Positions 33,142 to 42,311 are shown, counted from the first letter of the stretch. The stretch is DNA of 64,000 nucleotides from Moryella indoligenes (GCF_030812885.1 NZ_JAUSTO010000011.1:11814-75813); one strand, 5' to 3'. The notes: generated by a model from the sequence alone, not told the origin. Numbers and translations are program-made.

Positions 33142-33229
33142 GTTCCGCGCAGGAGCGGAAGCGGAGGATGAGGGCAACTGTCGAAGCTGTGCGGGGAACT
33201 GGGAAAATCACAAAAAGTAAAAAAAGAGC

Positions 33230-33258
33230 TTGAATCCTCCCATGCCCTGTGCTATACT
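33230..33258 (+). promoter_or_regulatory. tRNA-Leu promoter
   Basis: TTGAAT (33230-33235) and TATACT (33253-33258) with a 17-base spacer; the mature tRNA begins 13 bases further on. Confidence 0.8.
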
Positions 33259-33270
33259 GCACAGGCATTC

Positions 33271-33353
33271 GCGGGAATGCTGGAATTGGCAGACAGGCTA
33301 GACTAAGGATCTAGTGGCCACAAGCCGTGTGGGTTCAAGTCCCATTTCCCGCA
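33271..33353 (+). tRNA. tRNA-Leu (anticodon AAG)
   Basis: 83 bases folding as a class II tRNA. The acceptor arms are GCGGGAA and TTCCCGC with discriminator A. The anticodon stem CTAGA/TCTAG surrounds loop CTAAGGA with anticodon AAG at 33305-33307. A long variable arm (GGCCACAAGCC) and a T-loop GTTCAAGTC follow. The CCA end is not encoded. The gene has its own promoter and terminator. Confidence 0.96.
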
Positions 33354-33361
33354 CTGCACAG

Positions 33362-33395
33362 GGAAAGCTTTCATTACGGAGGCTTTCCTTTTTTA
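33362..33395 (+). terminator. Intrinsic terminator after tRNA-Leu
   Basis: GGAAAGC and GCTTTCC form a seven-pair stem followed by a run of T. Confidence 0.8.
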
Positions 33396-33514
33396 TCATA
33401 TGGAAAAAAAATCGGCTTCCCCATAGGAGAAAGCCCCTCGGCACCTGTGTATTTGATGGAAAAATTTTCATTTTGTTTGAGGATCCTGTTTAAGGATCAG
33501 GATTAAGGAGAAAT

Positions 33515-33730
33515 ATGAGTAAAAAGAGATTGTTTCAGCTGATTGACGCCGCGGCGCTCGGGAGCATCGAGGCGGCTGCAGAGCTCGGTGAAGGCTACTT
33601 AAAGGGCAGCTTTGACGGGAAAAAGAATTATGAGAAGGCCTTTAAGTGGAGCTGTTACGCCGCCAAGCGCGGCAGTGAGAGAGCGGCAGAGGTGATTACA
33701 GAGCTGAAGCAGCTGGGCTACGGAAGCTGA
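33515..33730 (+). CDS. Small Sel1-repeat-like protein
   Basis: A 71-residue protein with the helical-repeat spacing of Sel1/TPR-like units: GSIEAAAELGEGYLKGSF then NYEKAFKWSCYAAKRGSERA. The start follows TTAAGGAGAAAT. It stands alone between the tRNA terminator and the convergent bioB gene. Such mini-Sel1 proteins are probably protein-binding scaffolds; there is no functional evidence here. Confidence 0.7.
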   Translation: MSKKRLFQLIDAAALGSIEAAAELGEGYLKGSFDGKKNYEKAFKWSCYAAKRGSERAAEVITELKQLGYGS

Positions 33731-33770
33731 GCGCACGCTCTCCGGAGCGGAGAGCGCGGCGCATTGTCCC

Positions 33771-34796
33771 TTAGGCTCGTGCTTCCTGCGCCCACTCCGG
33801 GCGCACATCCCTGCCCATGGCGGTGAGCATCGCGCGGTCCTGCGCGATGGTGGAGCCGCTGGTGGTCAGCATATTTCCGGTGATCGTGGCGCTGGCGCCG
33901 GAGCAGAAGGTTTCACGCCCGTTCTCCTTCAGGGAGCGCCGTCCTCCCGCGAGTCGTATCTGTGCCTCCGGATTGATGAAGCGGAACAGGGCGATGCTCC
34001 GCAGCACCTCCTCGTCGCTGAGCGGCGGCTGATTTTCAAGCGGTGTTCCCTTCACCGGCATCAGAATATTGATCGGAATGGACTTGATCTGAAGCTCCGA
34101 GAGAGTGAGCGCCATGTCGATGCGATCCTCCCAGTCCTCCCCCATACCGATGATGCCGCCTGAGCACACTGTGAGCCCTGCGGCCTGTGCCCGACGTATG
34201 GCAGAGAGCTTCTGCTCAAAGCTGTGCGTTGTGCAGATCTGCGGAAAGAAGCGGTGGGAGCTCTCGATATTGTCGTGGTAGCGGCTCACCCCGGCCTCGC
34301 GCAGCCGCCGGAACTGCTCGTCTGTGAGAAAACCCATGGAGGCGCAGAGCTTCAGCTGACATTCTCTGCCGAGGCACTCATAGGTCTTGATGGCGCGGTC
34401 AAACTCTGCGCCGCTCAGTGCCCGCCCGGAGGTCACGATGGAGAAGCGGTTTACCCCCTCCCGCTCATGGGAGTGCGCCGCCGCGACAATGAGCTCGGAG
34501 GGGAGAAAATCATACTCCTCGCAGCCGGTTTTGCTGTGCGCCGACTGTGCGCAGTACTTGCAGTCCTCGCTGCAGCGCCCGCATTTTCCGCTGATAATCG
34601 TGCATAAATCTACTTTGTCCCCGCAGAAATGCGCCCGCAGGCGGTCTGCTCCCCGACACAGTGCATTCAGCTCGCATTGGAGCAGTGTCGGGAGCGCCGG
34701 ATCACCGCGCTTCAGCCTGCGTCCCCCAATGATTTCTTCTGTGAGCTTCCCAATACCCGGCTCTGCCGCCTGCTGCATCCTGGCCTCTGCTTCCAT
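33771..34796 (-). CDS. bioB: Biotin synthase BioB
   Basis: Radical SAM enzyme of 341 residues that inserts sulfur into dethiobiotin. The cluster motif is KCGRCSEDCKYCAQSAHS, and YHDNIESSHRFFPQICTTHS, CSGGIIGMGEDWEDRIDMA and RLAGGRR are typical BioB segments. I start at ATG 34796, preceded by CGGGAGGCAAC. A longer frame to 34886 runs into the promoter region. No bioA, bioD or bioF is nearby, so the cell may convert imported dethiobiotin or precursors. The gene is divergent from bioY and both are under one BirA-like operator. Confidence 0.93.
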   Translation of the reverse strand: MEAEARMQQAAEPGIGKLTEEIIGGRRLKRGDPALPTLLQCELNALCRGADRLRAHFCGDKVDLCTIISGKCGRCSEDCKYCAQSAHSKTGCEEYDFLPSELIVAAAHSHEREGVNRFSIVTSGRALSGAEFDRAIKTYECLGRECQLKLCASMGFLTDEQFRRLREAGVSRYHDNIESSHRFFPQICTTHSFEQKLSAIRRAQAAGLTVCSGGIIGMGEDWEDRIDMALTLSELQIKSIPINILMPVKGTPLENQPPLSDEEVLRSIALFRFINPEAQIRLAGGRRSLKENGRETFCSGASATITGNMLTTSGSTIAQDRAMLTAMGRDVRPEWAQEARA

Positions 34797-34875
34797 AGTT
34801 GCCTCCCGTTTCGGGCCTCGATGCAGAAGCGCACCAGAGCGCCTGCACAGCCCGCTTAATGATTGATTTAAGCAG

Positions 34876-34905
34876 AGTATAGTCACTGCTTTGCAAGTTT
34901 GTCAA
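34876..34905 (-). promoter_or_regulatory. bioB promoter
   Basis: On the minus strand TTGACA (34905-34900) and TATACT (34881-34876) are 18 bases apart. The -35 box coincides with one half-site of the BirA-like operator. Confidence 0.75.
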
Positions 34906-34931
34906 CTGCAATAGAATATTTTGGTTGACAA
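34899..34931. promoter_or_regulatory. BirA (biotin repressor) operator
   Basis: TTGTCAAC (34899-34906) and GTTGACAA (34924-34931) form a perfect inverted repeat with a 17-base spacer, close to the BirA operator of Firmicutes (TTGTTAAC and GTTAACAA arms with a spacer of about 16). It sits between bioB and bioY and overlaps both -35 boxes, so biotin-bound BirA would shut off synthesis and uptake together. Confidence 0.85.
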
Positions 34932-34953
34932 TTGAGGACGCACAGCGTATGCT
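34925..34953 (+). promoter_or_regulatory. bioY promoter
   Basis: TTGACA (34925-34930) and TATGCT (34948-34953) with a 17-base spacer; the -35 box lies in the second half-site of the BirA-like operator. Confidence 0.75.
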
Positions 34954-35053
34954 CTTCAGGGACGAGCGGGATACAGCTGCTGTGAATACGCTGCACACTG
35001 CAGGTGGAGGCGGCTCTCTGCTCATACAAATCTGTTTTCGGGGGAGAGAAGGA

Positions 35054-35593
35054 ATGAAAAGCTTAAGTACCAGAAACATGACACTGATCGGGGTTATGAC
35101 TGCAGTGATGTGTATTTTCGGCCCCATGGCCCCACAGCTCGGACCTGTGCCTTTTTCACTTACGGTGCTCACGGTGTATCTCGCAGTCTATGTGCTCGGA
35201 ATGAAGCTTGGCACCATCGCGTATCTTGTCTATCTGCTGATCGGCTTTGTCGGCGTGCCCGTGCTCTCAGGCTACTCCGGCGGCCCGGGCAAGGTGCTCG
35301 GACCAACCGGGGGTTATCTGATCGGCTTCATCTTTATGGCGCTGGTCAGCGGCTGGTTTATAGATCGCTATTATAAGAACATTGCCCTGCAGTTTGTCGG
35401 TATGGCGCTGGGGCTCACGATCTGTTATGCGCTCGGTACTCTTTGGCTTGCGTACACAACAGGAATGGGTCTTGCAAAGGCCTTTGCAGCGGGCGTGGTT
35501 CCCTTTGTCGCGCTCGATATGGTGAAGATCGTCCTTGCCATTCTTGTTGGGCGCCCGGTGAGAAGCCGTCTGTCCCGCGCGGTGACGGCCTGA
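35054..35593 (+). CDS. bioY: Biotin transporter S component BioY
   Basis: Substrate-binding membrane subunit of an ECF-type biotin importer, 179 residues with about six helices. GPVPFSLTVLTVYLAVYVLG and SGGPGKVLGPTGGYLIGFIF are BioY signature segments. The start at ATG 35054 follows GGGGAGAGAAGG. A longer upstream frame begins inside the operator and is rejected. The energising EcfA/EcfT genes are not nearby; group II BioY proteins share a common ECF module. Confidence 0.94.
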   Translation: MKSLSTRNMTLIGVMTAVMCIFGPMAPQLGPVPFSLTVLTVYLAVYVLGMKLGTIAYLVYLLIGFVGVPVLSGYSGGPGKVLGPTGGYLIGFIFMALVSGWFIDRYYKNIALQFVGMALGLTICYALGTLWLAYTTGMGLAKAFAAGVVPFVALDMVKIVLAILVGRPVRSRLSRAVTA

Positions 35594-35630
35594 AGGGAGA
35601 AGAGACAGACAAGAGAATAGGTTTTCTGTG

Positions 35631-35665
35631 CGGTTTCGGAGATGATGCGCTCCGAAGCCGTTTTT
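35631..35665 (+). terminator. Intrinsic terminator after bioY
   Basis: CGGTTTCGGAG and CTCCGAAGCCG pair around an eight-base loop and are followed by TTTTTATC. A second hairpin (TTTATCAT/ATGATAAA with GGAAG/CTTCC, 35663-35705) begins in its T-run. Confidence 0.8.
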
Positions 35666-35948
35666 ATCATGAGGGAAGTTCCTTCGAAGCTTCCATTATG
35701 ATAAAGCCCGGCGGAGAATGTGCAGCGCGCACAAGGGAGGACTGTATACATAACTGTGAGTACGCAAAGTCCGGCAAGTTCCCCTTGCAGACTCTGTGAT
35801 GAAATCGTTCTGCGGCTTTTTTGGGGCCCGGATCTCCAGGCAGTACAGAGTGACGCCAGCTGCCTGACGGAATAGGAATAAAAGCGGATCTGTGGTAGAA
35901 TACATACACCACACGCCCGGAGGCGGGCTGCACGATAGGGAGGAATTC

Positions 35949-36863
35949 ATGAAGGGCAAGGGTAAGAAAAAAACAAAGCTTGGAGAACTGCTTCGCCAGC
36001 TCAGCTGGAAAAACTTTCTCGGACTGCTCGCGGCAGGCTGTGTCAATGCATTTGGAGTCACCATATTTCTGCAACCGGTGGAGCTCTACGACAGCGGCAT
36101 TTCCGGCACTTCCATGCTGCTTGCGCAGATCACGCCGCCATTTTTCACACTCTCAGTGTTTCTTGTGCTGCTGAATATTCCCCTCTTTCTCTTTGGCTGG
36201 AAGAAGCAGGGCACAGCGTTTACAATTTATTCTATCTTTGTGGTGAGCATCTATTCTATCGGGGCATGGATGATCACCGATGTGCTTCCGGTGGATGTGA
36301 GCCTGGCCTCGCCGCTTGCCGGGCGGGATCTGCTGCTCTGCGCACTCTTCGGCGGGATGATCTCCGGCACGGGCAGCGGGCTTGCGATCCGCTTTGGCGG
36401 AGCGATGGACGGCATGGATGTCGTCGCTTCTATCTTCGCAAAGGATCTGGGGCTCACAGTCGGAACCTTCACCATGATATACAATGTGATACTCTACGTG
36501 ATTATAGGCTGTGTGCTGCAGAGCTGGATACTGCCGCTCTACTCCATCGTGACCTATATGGCGGGCATGCAGACTGTGGATTTCATCACGGAGGGCATAG
36601 ACCGCTCGAAGAGCGCCATGATTATCACTGAGCGGGGGGATGCGGTCAGTGCGGAGCTCACCCGGGTGTTTGAGCGGGGGGCCACACTTCTGGAGGCGCG
36701 CGGCGCATACTCCGATACGAAGCGCACAGTGATCTACTTTGTTGTGAACCGTTTTCAGATCGGAAAGCTGAGAAGTCTCGTGAGGGGCATAGATCCGAAT
36801 GCCTACATCACGGTTACAGAAGTCGCGGATGTGTTCCGCGGAGGGAAGAGAAAGGCCGCCTGA
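35949..36863 (+). CDS. YitT family membrane protein
   Basis: A 304-residue protein. About five transmembrane helices (for example NFLGLLAAGCVNAFGVTIFL and the GGAMDGMDVVASIF region) are followed by a cytoplasmic DUF2179 domain (SKSAMIITERGDAVSAELTR, then GIDPNAYITVTEVADVF). The start is ATG 35949 with GGGAGGAATTC in front. An in-frame start at 35892 is possible but lacks a ribosome site. The family role is unsettled. TAGAAT with an extended TG at 35896 is the probable -10 box. Confidence 0.88.
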   Translation: MKGKGKKKTKLGELLRQLSWKNFLGLLAAGCVNAFGVTIFLQPVELYDSGISGTSMLLAQITPPFFTLSVFLVLLNIPLFLFGWKKQGTAFTIYSIFVVSIYSIGAWMITDVLPVDVSLASPLAGRDLLLCALFGGMISGTGSGLAIRFGGAMDGMDVVASIFAKDLGLTVGTFTMIYNVILYVIIGCVLQSWILPLYSIVTYMAGMQTVDFITEGIDRSKSAMIITERGDAVSAELTRVFERGATLLEARGAYSDTKRTVIYFVVNRFQIGKLRSLVRGIDPNAYITVTEVADVFRGGKRKAA

Positions 36864-36871
36864 TAAAAAAC

Positions 36872-36900
36872 TTGACACCCTGTCACCTCAATGCTATATT
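36872..36900 (+). promoter_or_regulatory. lon promoter with dyad over the -35 box
   Basis: TTGACA (36872-36877), a 17-base spacer and TATATT (36895-36900) with an extended TGC. The dyad TGACA-CCC-TGTCA (36873-36885) overlaps the -35 box and could be an operator. Confidence 0.75.
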
Positions 36901-36997
36901 CTGTTACATAACATATATAACAAGCGCCTAAGGGCTCAGCCCTGAGGCAGCAGTGTATCAGTCGCGGATGAAACCGCGGAGAACCGAGGTGAAACAT

Positions 36998-39295
36998 ATG
37001 GCAGTGGTACCGGTATATAACGTGCTTGCAGCGCCGGAGTCGAATGTGCCGCTTGTGACAGAGTATTATCAGCATATGGTCGGACGGGTTCCGGTGAGCG
37101 GAGAGCGCGTCACGATGATTTTTCTGAAGGAGGAGCAGGAGCGGGAGTCCTTCACGAATGAGAGTTTCTTTCCCATAGGGCTCACGGGAACCATCACGGA
37201 GGTCAGCGACAAGGGCTATATCGTGATTCAGACCGGCGGCAGGATAGAGCTGCGTGAGGTGACGGTGTATCAGGATCGCCGCATTGATCTGGATATTGAG
37301 CGCCGGGCAGATATTGACGATCTGGATGCGGATGAGGCCGAGCGGCGGGTTAAGGAGGTCAAGAAGGCGATCATCCGCTTCTCGGAGAACTCGCAGTGGG
37401 GAACCATGGTGCGCAGCATGGTGTCGCACTGGGCCTCTATGGGAGATATCGCCGGGGTGATGTCCCGCTGGATGGTCAATTCCGCGAGAGAGCGCTATGC
37501 GGTGTTGGCGGAGGACAGCAAAGCAAAGCGTGATGCGCTCATAGAGTCGATGATCTATGAGAATCTGGAGCTCGGACGCGTGAACGGTGAGGCGCAGTCC
37601 GCGCAGGAGGAGAATTATCAGAAGCTGTATCGCGAATCGGCAATTAAGCGTCAGATTGAGTATCTCCAGAAGGAACTCGACGCGCTGCATCCGGATAAGA
37701 TCTCCGATATCAGAAGGTTCGAGCTGAAGATACAGGATTCCGGCATGAACGACGAGGCGAGGGCGGAGGCGGAGAAGGTGCTGAACCGGCTGAAGCAGGA
37801 GGGGCAGCAGAGTGCGGAGAGCGGCATGCTATACGACTATCTGGACTATGTGACGGGTCTCTCCTGGAAAAAGGAGAAGGCGGAGTGCATAGATCTCTCC
37901 GAGGCGGAGCAGATCCTTGAGGAGGATCACTTCGGGCTCCGCAAGGTGAAGAAGCGCATCCTTCAGCAGATCGCGGTGATGAGTCTCAGGGGGCAGCAGT
38001 CGGGCTCTATCCTGCTCTTTGTAGGGGCTCCGGGAACAGGAAAGACCAGCATAGGCCAGAGCATTGCCGGCGCGCTGAAGCGGAAATATGTGCGCGTGAG
38101 TCTCGGCGGCGTGCGGGACGAGGCAGATATCCGCGGGCACAGGCGAACCTATATCGGCGCCATGGCGGGCCGTATTATCGACGGAATACGGAGAAGCGGC
38201 GTCTCCAATCCAGTGATGGTGCTGGATGAGGTGGATAAGCTCTCTTCCTCCTACAACGGAGATCCGGCGAGCGCGCTGCTGGAGGTGCTGGATCCGGAGC
38301 AGAATCACAGCTTTACGGATCACTACCTGAACGCGCCCTACGATCTCTCAGACGTACTCTTTGTCTGTACGGCGAACACACTGGACACCATACCTGCGCC
38401 GCTTCTGAACCGCATGGAGATCATTGAATTTCAGGGCTATACCAGGACGGAGAAGTTTCAGATCGCGCGGCGGCATCTTCTGCCGAAGGCAATGACGAGT
38501 GTGGGAATAGGAGAGCAGCAGTTCTCCGTGACGGACGGGGCGCTGTATTGCATCATTGATGACTACACGAGGGAGTCCGGCGTGCGCGGGCTGAAGAAGT
38601 GTGCGGACAGGCTGCTTCGGAGTGCAGCGGTGGAGCTTGTGCAGCGGCGCGCTGAGCGGACAGAGATCAATGAAGAGAATCTGCGGAGCTACATGGACAC
38701 GCACCCGATGAAGCACGGAAGGGTGAGAGAGAACTACACGCCCGGAGTTGTGACAGGGCTCGCGTGGACCTCCGTCGGCGGTGAGATTCTCTACATCGAG
38801 ACTCTGTTTACCAGGGGCAGCGGGAAGCTTCTCATTACCGGTCAGCTGGGAGATGTGATGCGCGAGTCCGCACAGATCGCAGTGAGCAAGGTAAAGGGGC
38901 TCTTCCCGGAGAAGGCGAAGCTCTTTGAGGAAAATGATCTGCACATCCATGTGCCGGACGGGGCGACGCCGAAGGACGGGCCTTCTGCAGGCATCACGCT
39001 GACCACGGCGCTCGCCTCACTGGTGACGGGCTGTGTAATCCCCTCTGATATTGCGATGACCGGTGAGGTCTCGCTTCAGTCCGGGGTGAAGCCGATCGGA
39101 GGATTGCCGGAGAAGCTCATGGCGGCCCAGCGAGCGGGTGTCAGAACGGTATATATCCCTGCGGATAATGCTGACGATCTCGATGAGGTCGCAGAGGAGG
39201 TGAAGGCCGCGCTGGAGATAGTCCCGGTGAAGGAGGTCCCGCAGCTTCTCGCGGCGCTCGATATTCCGATGGAGGAGTCTGCAAAGTCAGAATAA
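36998..39295 (+). CDS. lon: ATP-dependent protease Lon
   Basis: A 765-residue AAA+ serine protease that degrades misfolded and regulatory proteins. The N-terminal substrate domain begins VVPVYNVLAAPESNVPL. The AAA module has Walker A GAPGTGKTS and VLDEVDKLSSSY. The protease domain has catalytic Ser663 in PKDGPSAGITL and Lys706 in IGGLPEKLMAA, the same 43-residue spacing as in E. coli Lon. The start at ATG 36998 follows GAGGTG; an earlier in-frame GTG at 36953 is not supported. The N-domain and overall length are typical of LonA. Confidence 0.96.
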   Translation: MAVVPVYNVLAAPESNVPLVTEYYQHMVGRVPVSGERVTMIFLKEEQERESFTNESFFPIGLTGTITEVSDKGYIVIQTGGRIELREVTVYQDRRIDLDIERRADIDDLDADEAERRVKEVKKAIIRFSENSQWGTMVRSMVSHWASMGDIAGVMSRWMVNSARERYAVLAEDSKAKRDALIESMIYENLELGRVNGEAQSAQEENYQKLYRESAIKRQIEYLQKELDALHPDKISDIRRFELKIQDSGMNDEARAEAEKVLNRLKQEGQQSAESGMLYDYLDYVTGLSWKKEKAECIDLSEAEQILEEDHFGLRKVKKRILQQIAVMSLRGQQSGSILLFVGAPGTGKTSIGQSIAGALKRKYVRVSLGGVRDEADIRGHRRTYIGAMAGRIIDGIRRSGVSNPVMVLDEVDKLSSSYNGDPASALLEVLDPEQNHSFTDHYLNAPYDLSDVLFVCTANTLDTIPAPLLNRMEIIEFQGYTRTEKFQIARRHLLPKAMTSVGIGEQQFSVTDGALYCIIDDYTRESGVRGLKKCADRLLRSAAVELVQRRAERTEINEENLRSYMDTHPMKHGRVRENYTPGVVTGLAWTSVGGEILYIETLFTRGSGKLLITGQLGDVMRESAQIAVSKVKGLFPEKAKLFEENDLHIHVPDGATPKDGPSAGITLTTALASLVTGCVIPSDIAMTGEVSLQSGVKPIGGLPEKLMAAQRAGVRTVYIPADNADDLDEVAEEVKAALEIVPVKEVPQLLAALDIPMEESAKSE

Positions 39296-39301
39296 AAGTC
39301 A

Positions 39302-39347
39302 AAGAAGAAGCTGTGAAGGAAAATTTGTTTCCTCACAGCTTCTTCTT
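39302..39347. terminator. Bidirectional terminator between lon and the flavoprotein gene
   Basis: AAGAAGAAGCTGTGA and TCACAGCTTCTTCTT are perfect 15-base arms with an inner GGAAA/TTTCC extension, placed between two convergent genes. Confidence 0.85.
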
Positions 39348-39426
39348 ATCTCTATGCTGTATACCACAGGCCCATATGCTGTCTTGCTATTTATGAATGC
39401 TGCGGGAGGCAGCGACCTGTGCTTCC

Positions 39427-41373
39427 TTACTGTGCGTCTGTATAGGCCGCGGCGCTCTGTCCGGCGATTCTGCCGAAGACTGTGAAGTCTGCGACTGCAT
39501 TGCCGCCGAGGCGGTTTGCGCCGTGGACACCGCCGGTGACCTCGCCTGCCGCGAAGAGTCCCGGAATGGGTGTGCCGCTCTCATTTAAAACAGCGGCCTC
39601 GGTGTTGATCTTCAGTCCGCCCATGGTGTGATGAATGCCGGGCATGACCTTGATCGCGTAGTAGGGCGCTGTGCTCAGCGGGCTGGCGAAGCTCGTCCGG
39701 TTGAAATCCGGATCGCTCTTGTTTGCAACTGCCTCATTCCAGCGGTTCATGCTCTCCTCGAGGGCAGCCGGATCGAGCTCAAGTGCCGCGGCGAGCGCCG
39801 GATAGTCTGCGCCCTCGACCGCGAAGCCGTGCTTTATGTAGCCCTGAATGACATTGGAGGCATCTGCCATGGCCTGATCGACGATGAGCCACGCATAGCC
39901 GCCGGGTTGTGCGATCTCCGCAGCGGAGACCACATCGCGGGTTCCTACCTCGTCGATGAAGCGCTTTCCCTCCGCATTGAGGAGGATGGCGCCGTCGCCG
40001 CGCAGCCCCTCTGTGATGAGGGAGGCGGTATTTGCTTCGACGGTCGGGTGTATCTGGATCTGGTCGAGATCTACCGTCGCCGCGCCGAGCTCTTCTGCCA
40101 TGGTGAGTCCCTGCCCCAGCGCGCCGGGCGCGTTTGTGCTCATGAAGCCCGCAAGCTCCGGGCGGTATTTTGTCACCATCTCAAAGTTCGCGCCGAAGCC
40201 TCCGGTCGCGAGCACCACGGCCTTTGCATTGACCGTGACCTTCTCGCCGGAGCTTCCCACTGCCTCGATGCCGACTGCATGTCCATCAGCATCAGTCAGG
40301 ATCTTTTTTGCGGTGGTCTCAAGCAGGATATCCACACCGAGCTTCTCAAGATTTTCGTGGAGAATCGGGACGACATAGGAACCGACGGAGATCGTTTTGC
40401 CCTCTGCATTGACCGGGCGGTGGATACGCTTCACGGAGGCGCCGCCGAAGCTGGAGACGCTTGGCATGGGCGCTCCGATCTGCTCGAGCCAGCGTATTGC
40501 ATCCGCGCTGTTTTCGACGAGCGTTGCGACGAGAGCAGGGTCGTTCTTTCCCTTGCCGCCGATCATGGTGTCGAGCGCAAAGAGCTCCTCAGAGTCGAAG
40601 TAGCCCTCCGGGCTGGCCTGATAGGCGTCCCATTGCTCCTGTACCTTTGCGGCGAGGGCAGTGATCGTCTCATTGTCTGCATATTTTTCCGCGGCAGCGG
40701 TGAGCGTCTTTTCAACACCTGCACTCTCGCCGAATTCGTTTTCATCCTGATATTTCGTCTTCGCCGCGTTGATGCCGCCTGTGGAGCGGATGGAGTTGCC
40801 GCCGACCATGGCGAGGCTCTCGAGAATCACCGCCTTTTTGCCGGCATTGGCCGCCTCAATTGCTGCGCTCATGCCTGCGCCACCCGCGCCGACGATGACG
40901 ATATCACAGTCGATGCTCCAATCTTTTGCCGGGGCTTTTGTGGCTGCGGCTGCGAGCGTGAAGGGGGTCGGGTCTATCCCGCCTGCGCTGAGAGCCTCGC
41001 GCACACCATCAAGCAGCGCGTCGCTCGTCTGGGTCGCACCGGAGACCGCATCCACCTGAAGGCTCTGGCTCTCCAGTATCTTCTTCGGAAGCTCGGCGAT
41101 CGCGATGGTGCCGATGCCGTCGGTCTCTGTGTGTTCGGTGATATTTATGGAATAGATTTGATCCGCGGTCGCCTGTACCTCCAGGCTGATGGGGCCGTTG
41201 CGTCCCGGAACCGTGGCGCTGCCGCTCTTCACATCAGCGGGAAGCGCTTCCTGACTCACATCAGCCGCACTCACCGAGCTGGCGGGTGCAGGCACCGTCT
41301 TCATGAGATAGATCGGCAGCAGGATGCCGATCAGGATCAACAGGTAAGGCAGAAAACTGCTCTTGTGTTTCAT
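39427..41373 (-). CDS. Membrane-anchored FMN/FAD flavoprotein (fumarate/urocanate reductase type)
   Basis: A 648-residue protein. An N-terminal anchor (PYLLILIGILLPIYLMKTV) leads to an FMN-binding domain (residues 50-135) whose DAVSGATQTSDALLDGV carries the Thr that binds FMN covalently. Then comes a flavocytochrome c-type FAD domain (CDIVIVGAGGAGMSAAIEAA, GFGANFEMVTKYRPEL, and HHTMGGLKINTEAAVL near the end). The Gly-Gly-His-Met-like region and the C-terminal GLFAAGEVTGGVHGANRLGG are typical of fumarate, urocanate and related enoate reductases used as anaerobic electron sinks. ATG 41373 follows GGGGAGGAAATT. The substrate is not predictable. Confidence 0.9.
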   Translation of the reverse strand: MKHKSSFLPYLLILIGILLPIYLMKTVPAPASSVSAADVSQEALPADVKSGSATVPGRNGPISLEVQATADQIYSINITEHTETDGIGTIAIAELPKKILESQSLQVDAVSGATQTSDALLDGVREALSAGGIDPTPFTLAAAATKAPAKDWSIDCDIVIVGAGGAGMSAAIEAANAGKKAVILESLAMVGGNSIRSTGGINAAKTKYQDENEFGESAGVEKTLTAAAEKYADNETITALAAKVQEQWDAYQASPEGYFDSEELFALDTMIGGKGKNDPALVATLVENSADAIRWLEQIGAPMPSVSSFGGASVKRIHRPVNAEGKTISVGSYVVPILHENLEKLGVDILLETTAKKILTDADGHAVGIEAVGSSGEKVTVNAKAVVLATGGFGANFEMVTKYRPELAGFMSTNAPGALGQGLTMAEELGAATVDLDQIQIHPTVEANTASLITEGLRGDGAILLNAEGKRFIDEVGTRDVVSAAEIAQPGGYAWLIVDQAMADASNVIQGYIKHGFAVEGADYPALAAALELDPAALEESMNRWNEAVANKSDPDFNRTSFASPLSTAPYYAIKVMPGIHHTMGGLKINTEAAVLNESGTPIPGLFAAGEVTGGVHGANRLGGNAVADFTVFGRIAGQSAAAYTDAQ

Positions 41374-41459
41374 AAAATTTCCTCCCCTTTGAGTAAACGT
41401 GATACTATGAACATGTTTCATTTGCCTGCTCATAATAACACAGGAACAGAAAATATAAA

Positions 41460-42311
41460 ATGGATATGATGTCTTGGGAAAGTATATTTAAGAGAACAGA
41501 AGCTTCCTTTCTTTTGAGAGGACGGCTGCGCTGGCTTGACGCGCTTCGCGGACTCACGCTGTGCAGCATGATATGCTATCACGGGATGTGGGACGCTGTG
41601 TACCTTCGTGGTCTTGCAGCTCCGTGGTATGCAGCGCTGCCGGGCTATCTCTGGCAGCAGAGCATATGCTGGAGCTTCATCCTTTTATCGGGCTTCAGCT
41701 TCCGGCTTGGGCGGCATCCCCTCCGGCGTGGACTGGAGGTCAGTATCGCGGGGGCGCTGGTTATGGCAGTGACCGGTCTGATTATGCCGGAGGAGCGCAT
41801 ACTCTTCGGTGTGCTGAGTCTCCTTGGGGCCTGCATGCTGCTCCTGATAGTGCCGGATCGCCTGATCTCTAAGTGTCTTAAAAACAGAGTGTGCGCCTGT
41901 CGCGCCGGCGGAGCGGTGCTTTTTTTCAGCCTGCTTTGTTTTTTTCTGAGCCGGGATGTGAATTCCGGATATCTGGGCTTTGAGGGGCTGCGTCTCTTTG
42001 TACTTCCTTCGCCGCTCTATCGGAATCTGTTCACGGCATGGCTTGGCTTCCCGCCCCGGGGTTTTTATTCGACGGATTATTTTTCTCTTCTTCCCTGGTG
42101 CTTTCTGTATCTCGCCGGCTACGGCCTGCGCCTTCTGTGGGAGACACGCGGGGAGAAGCGCGAGGCAGCGGGGCAGAGGTGCAGTGCTGTGACGCGGGAC
42201 ATACCGGGTGTTCCGCTGCACTTTCTTGAATTTCTCGGTCGACACAGTCTGTGGATCTATCTTCTGCATCAGCCGCTGCTCATGCTGGGTTTTCAGCTTG
42301 TGTGCGGTTGA
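41460..42311 (+). CDS. DUF1624 heparan-alpha-glucosaminide N-acetyltransferase-like membrane protein
   Basis: A 283-residue multi-pass protein beginning with RLRWLDALRGLTLCSMICYH, the acyltransferase-like signature of DUF1624. WQQSICWSFILLSGFSFRLG and the C-terminal FLGRHSLWIYLLHQPLLM fit the same family. No good ribosome site precedes ATG 41460; a later TTG at about 41514 could be used instead, so the start is uncertain. The function is probably acyl transfer across the membrane to a surface glycan, by family inference only. Confidence 0.8.
   Translation: MDMMSWESIFKRTEASFLLRGRLRWLDALRGLTLCSMICYHGMWDAVYLRGLAAPWYAALPGYLWQQSICWSFILLSGFSFRLGRHPLRRGLEVSIAGALVMAVTGLIMPEERILFGVLSLLGACMLLLIVPDRLISKCLKNRVCACRAGGAVLFFSLLCFFLSRDVNSGYLGFEGLRLFVLPSPLYRNLFTAWLGFPPRGFYSTDYFSLLPWCFLYLAGYGLRLLWETRGEKREAAGQRCSAVTRDIPGVPLHFLEFLGRHSLWIYLLHQPLLMLGFQLVCG

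Noticed and set aside
39628..41469. 613-codon open frame antisense to the flavoprotein gene
   Set aside because: It lies fully opposite a gene with clear FMN and FAD motifs; long antisense frames are common in GC-rich DNA and this one shows no domain.
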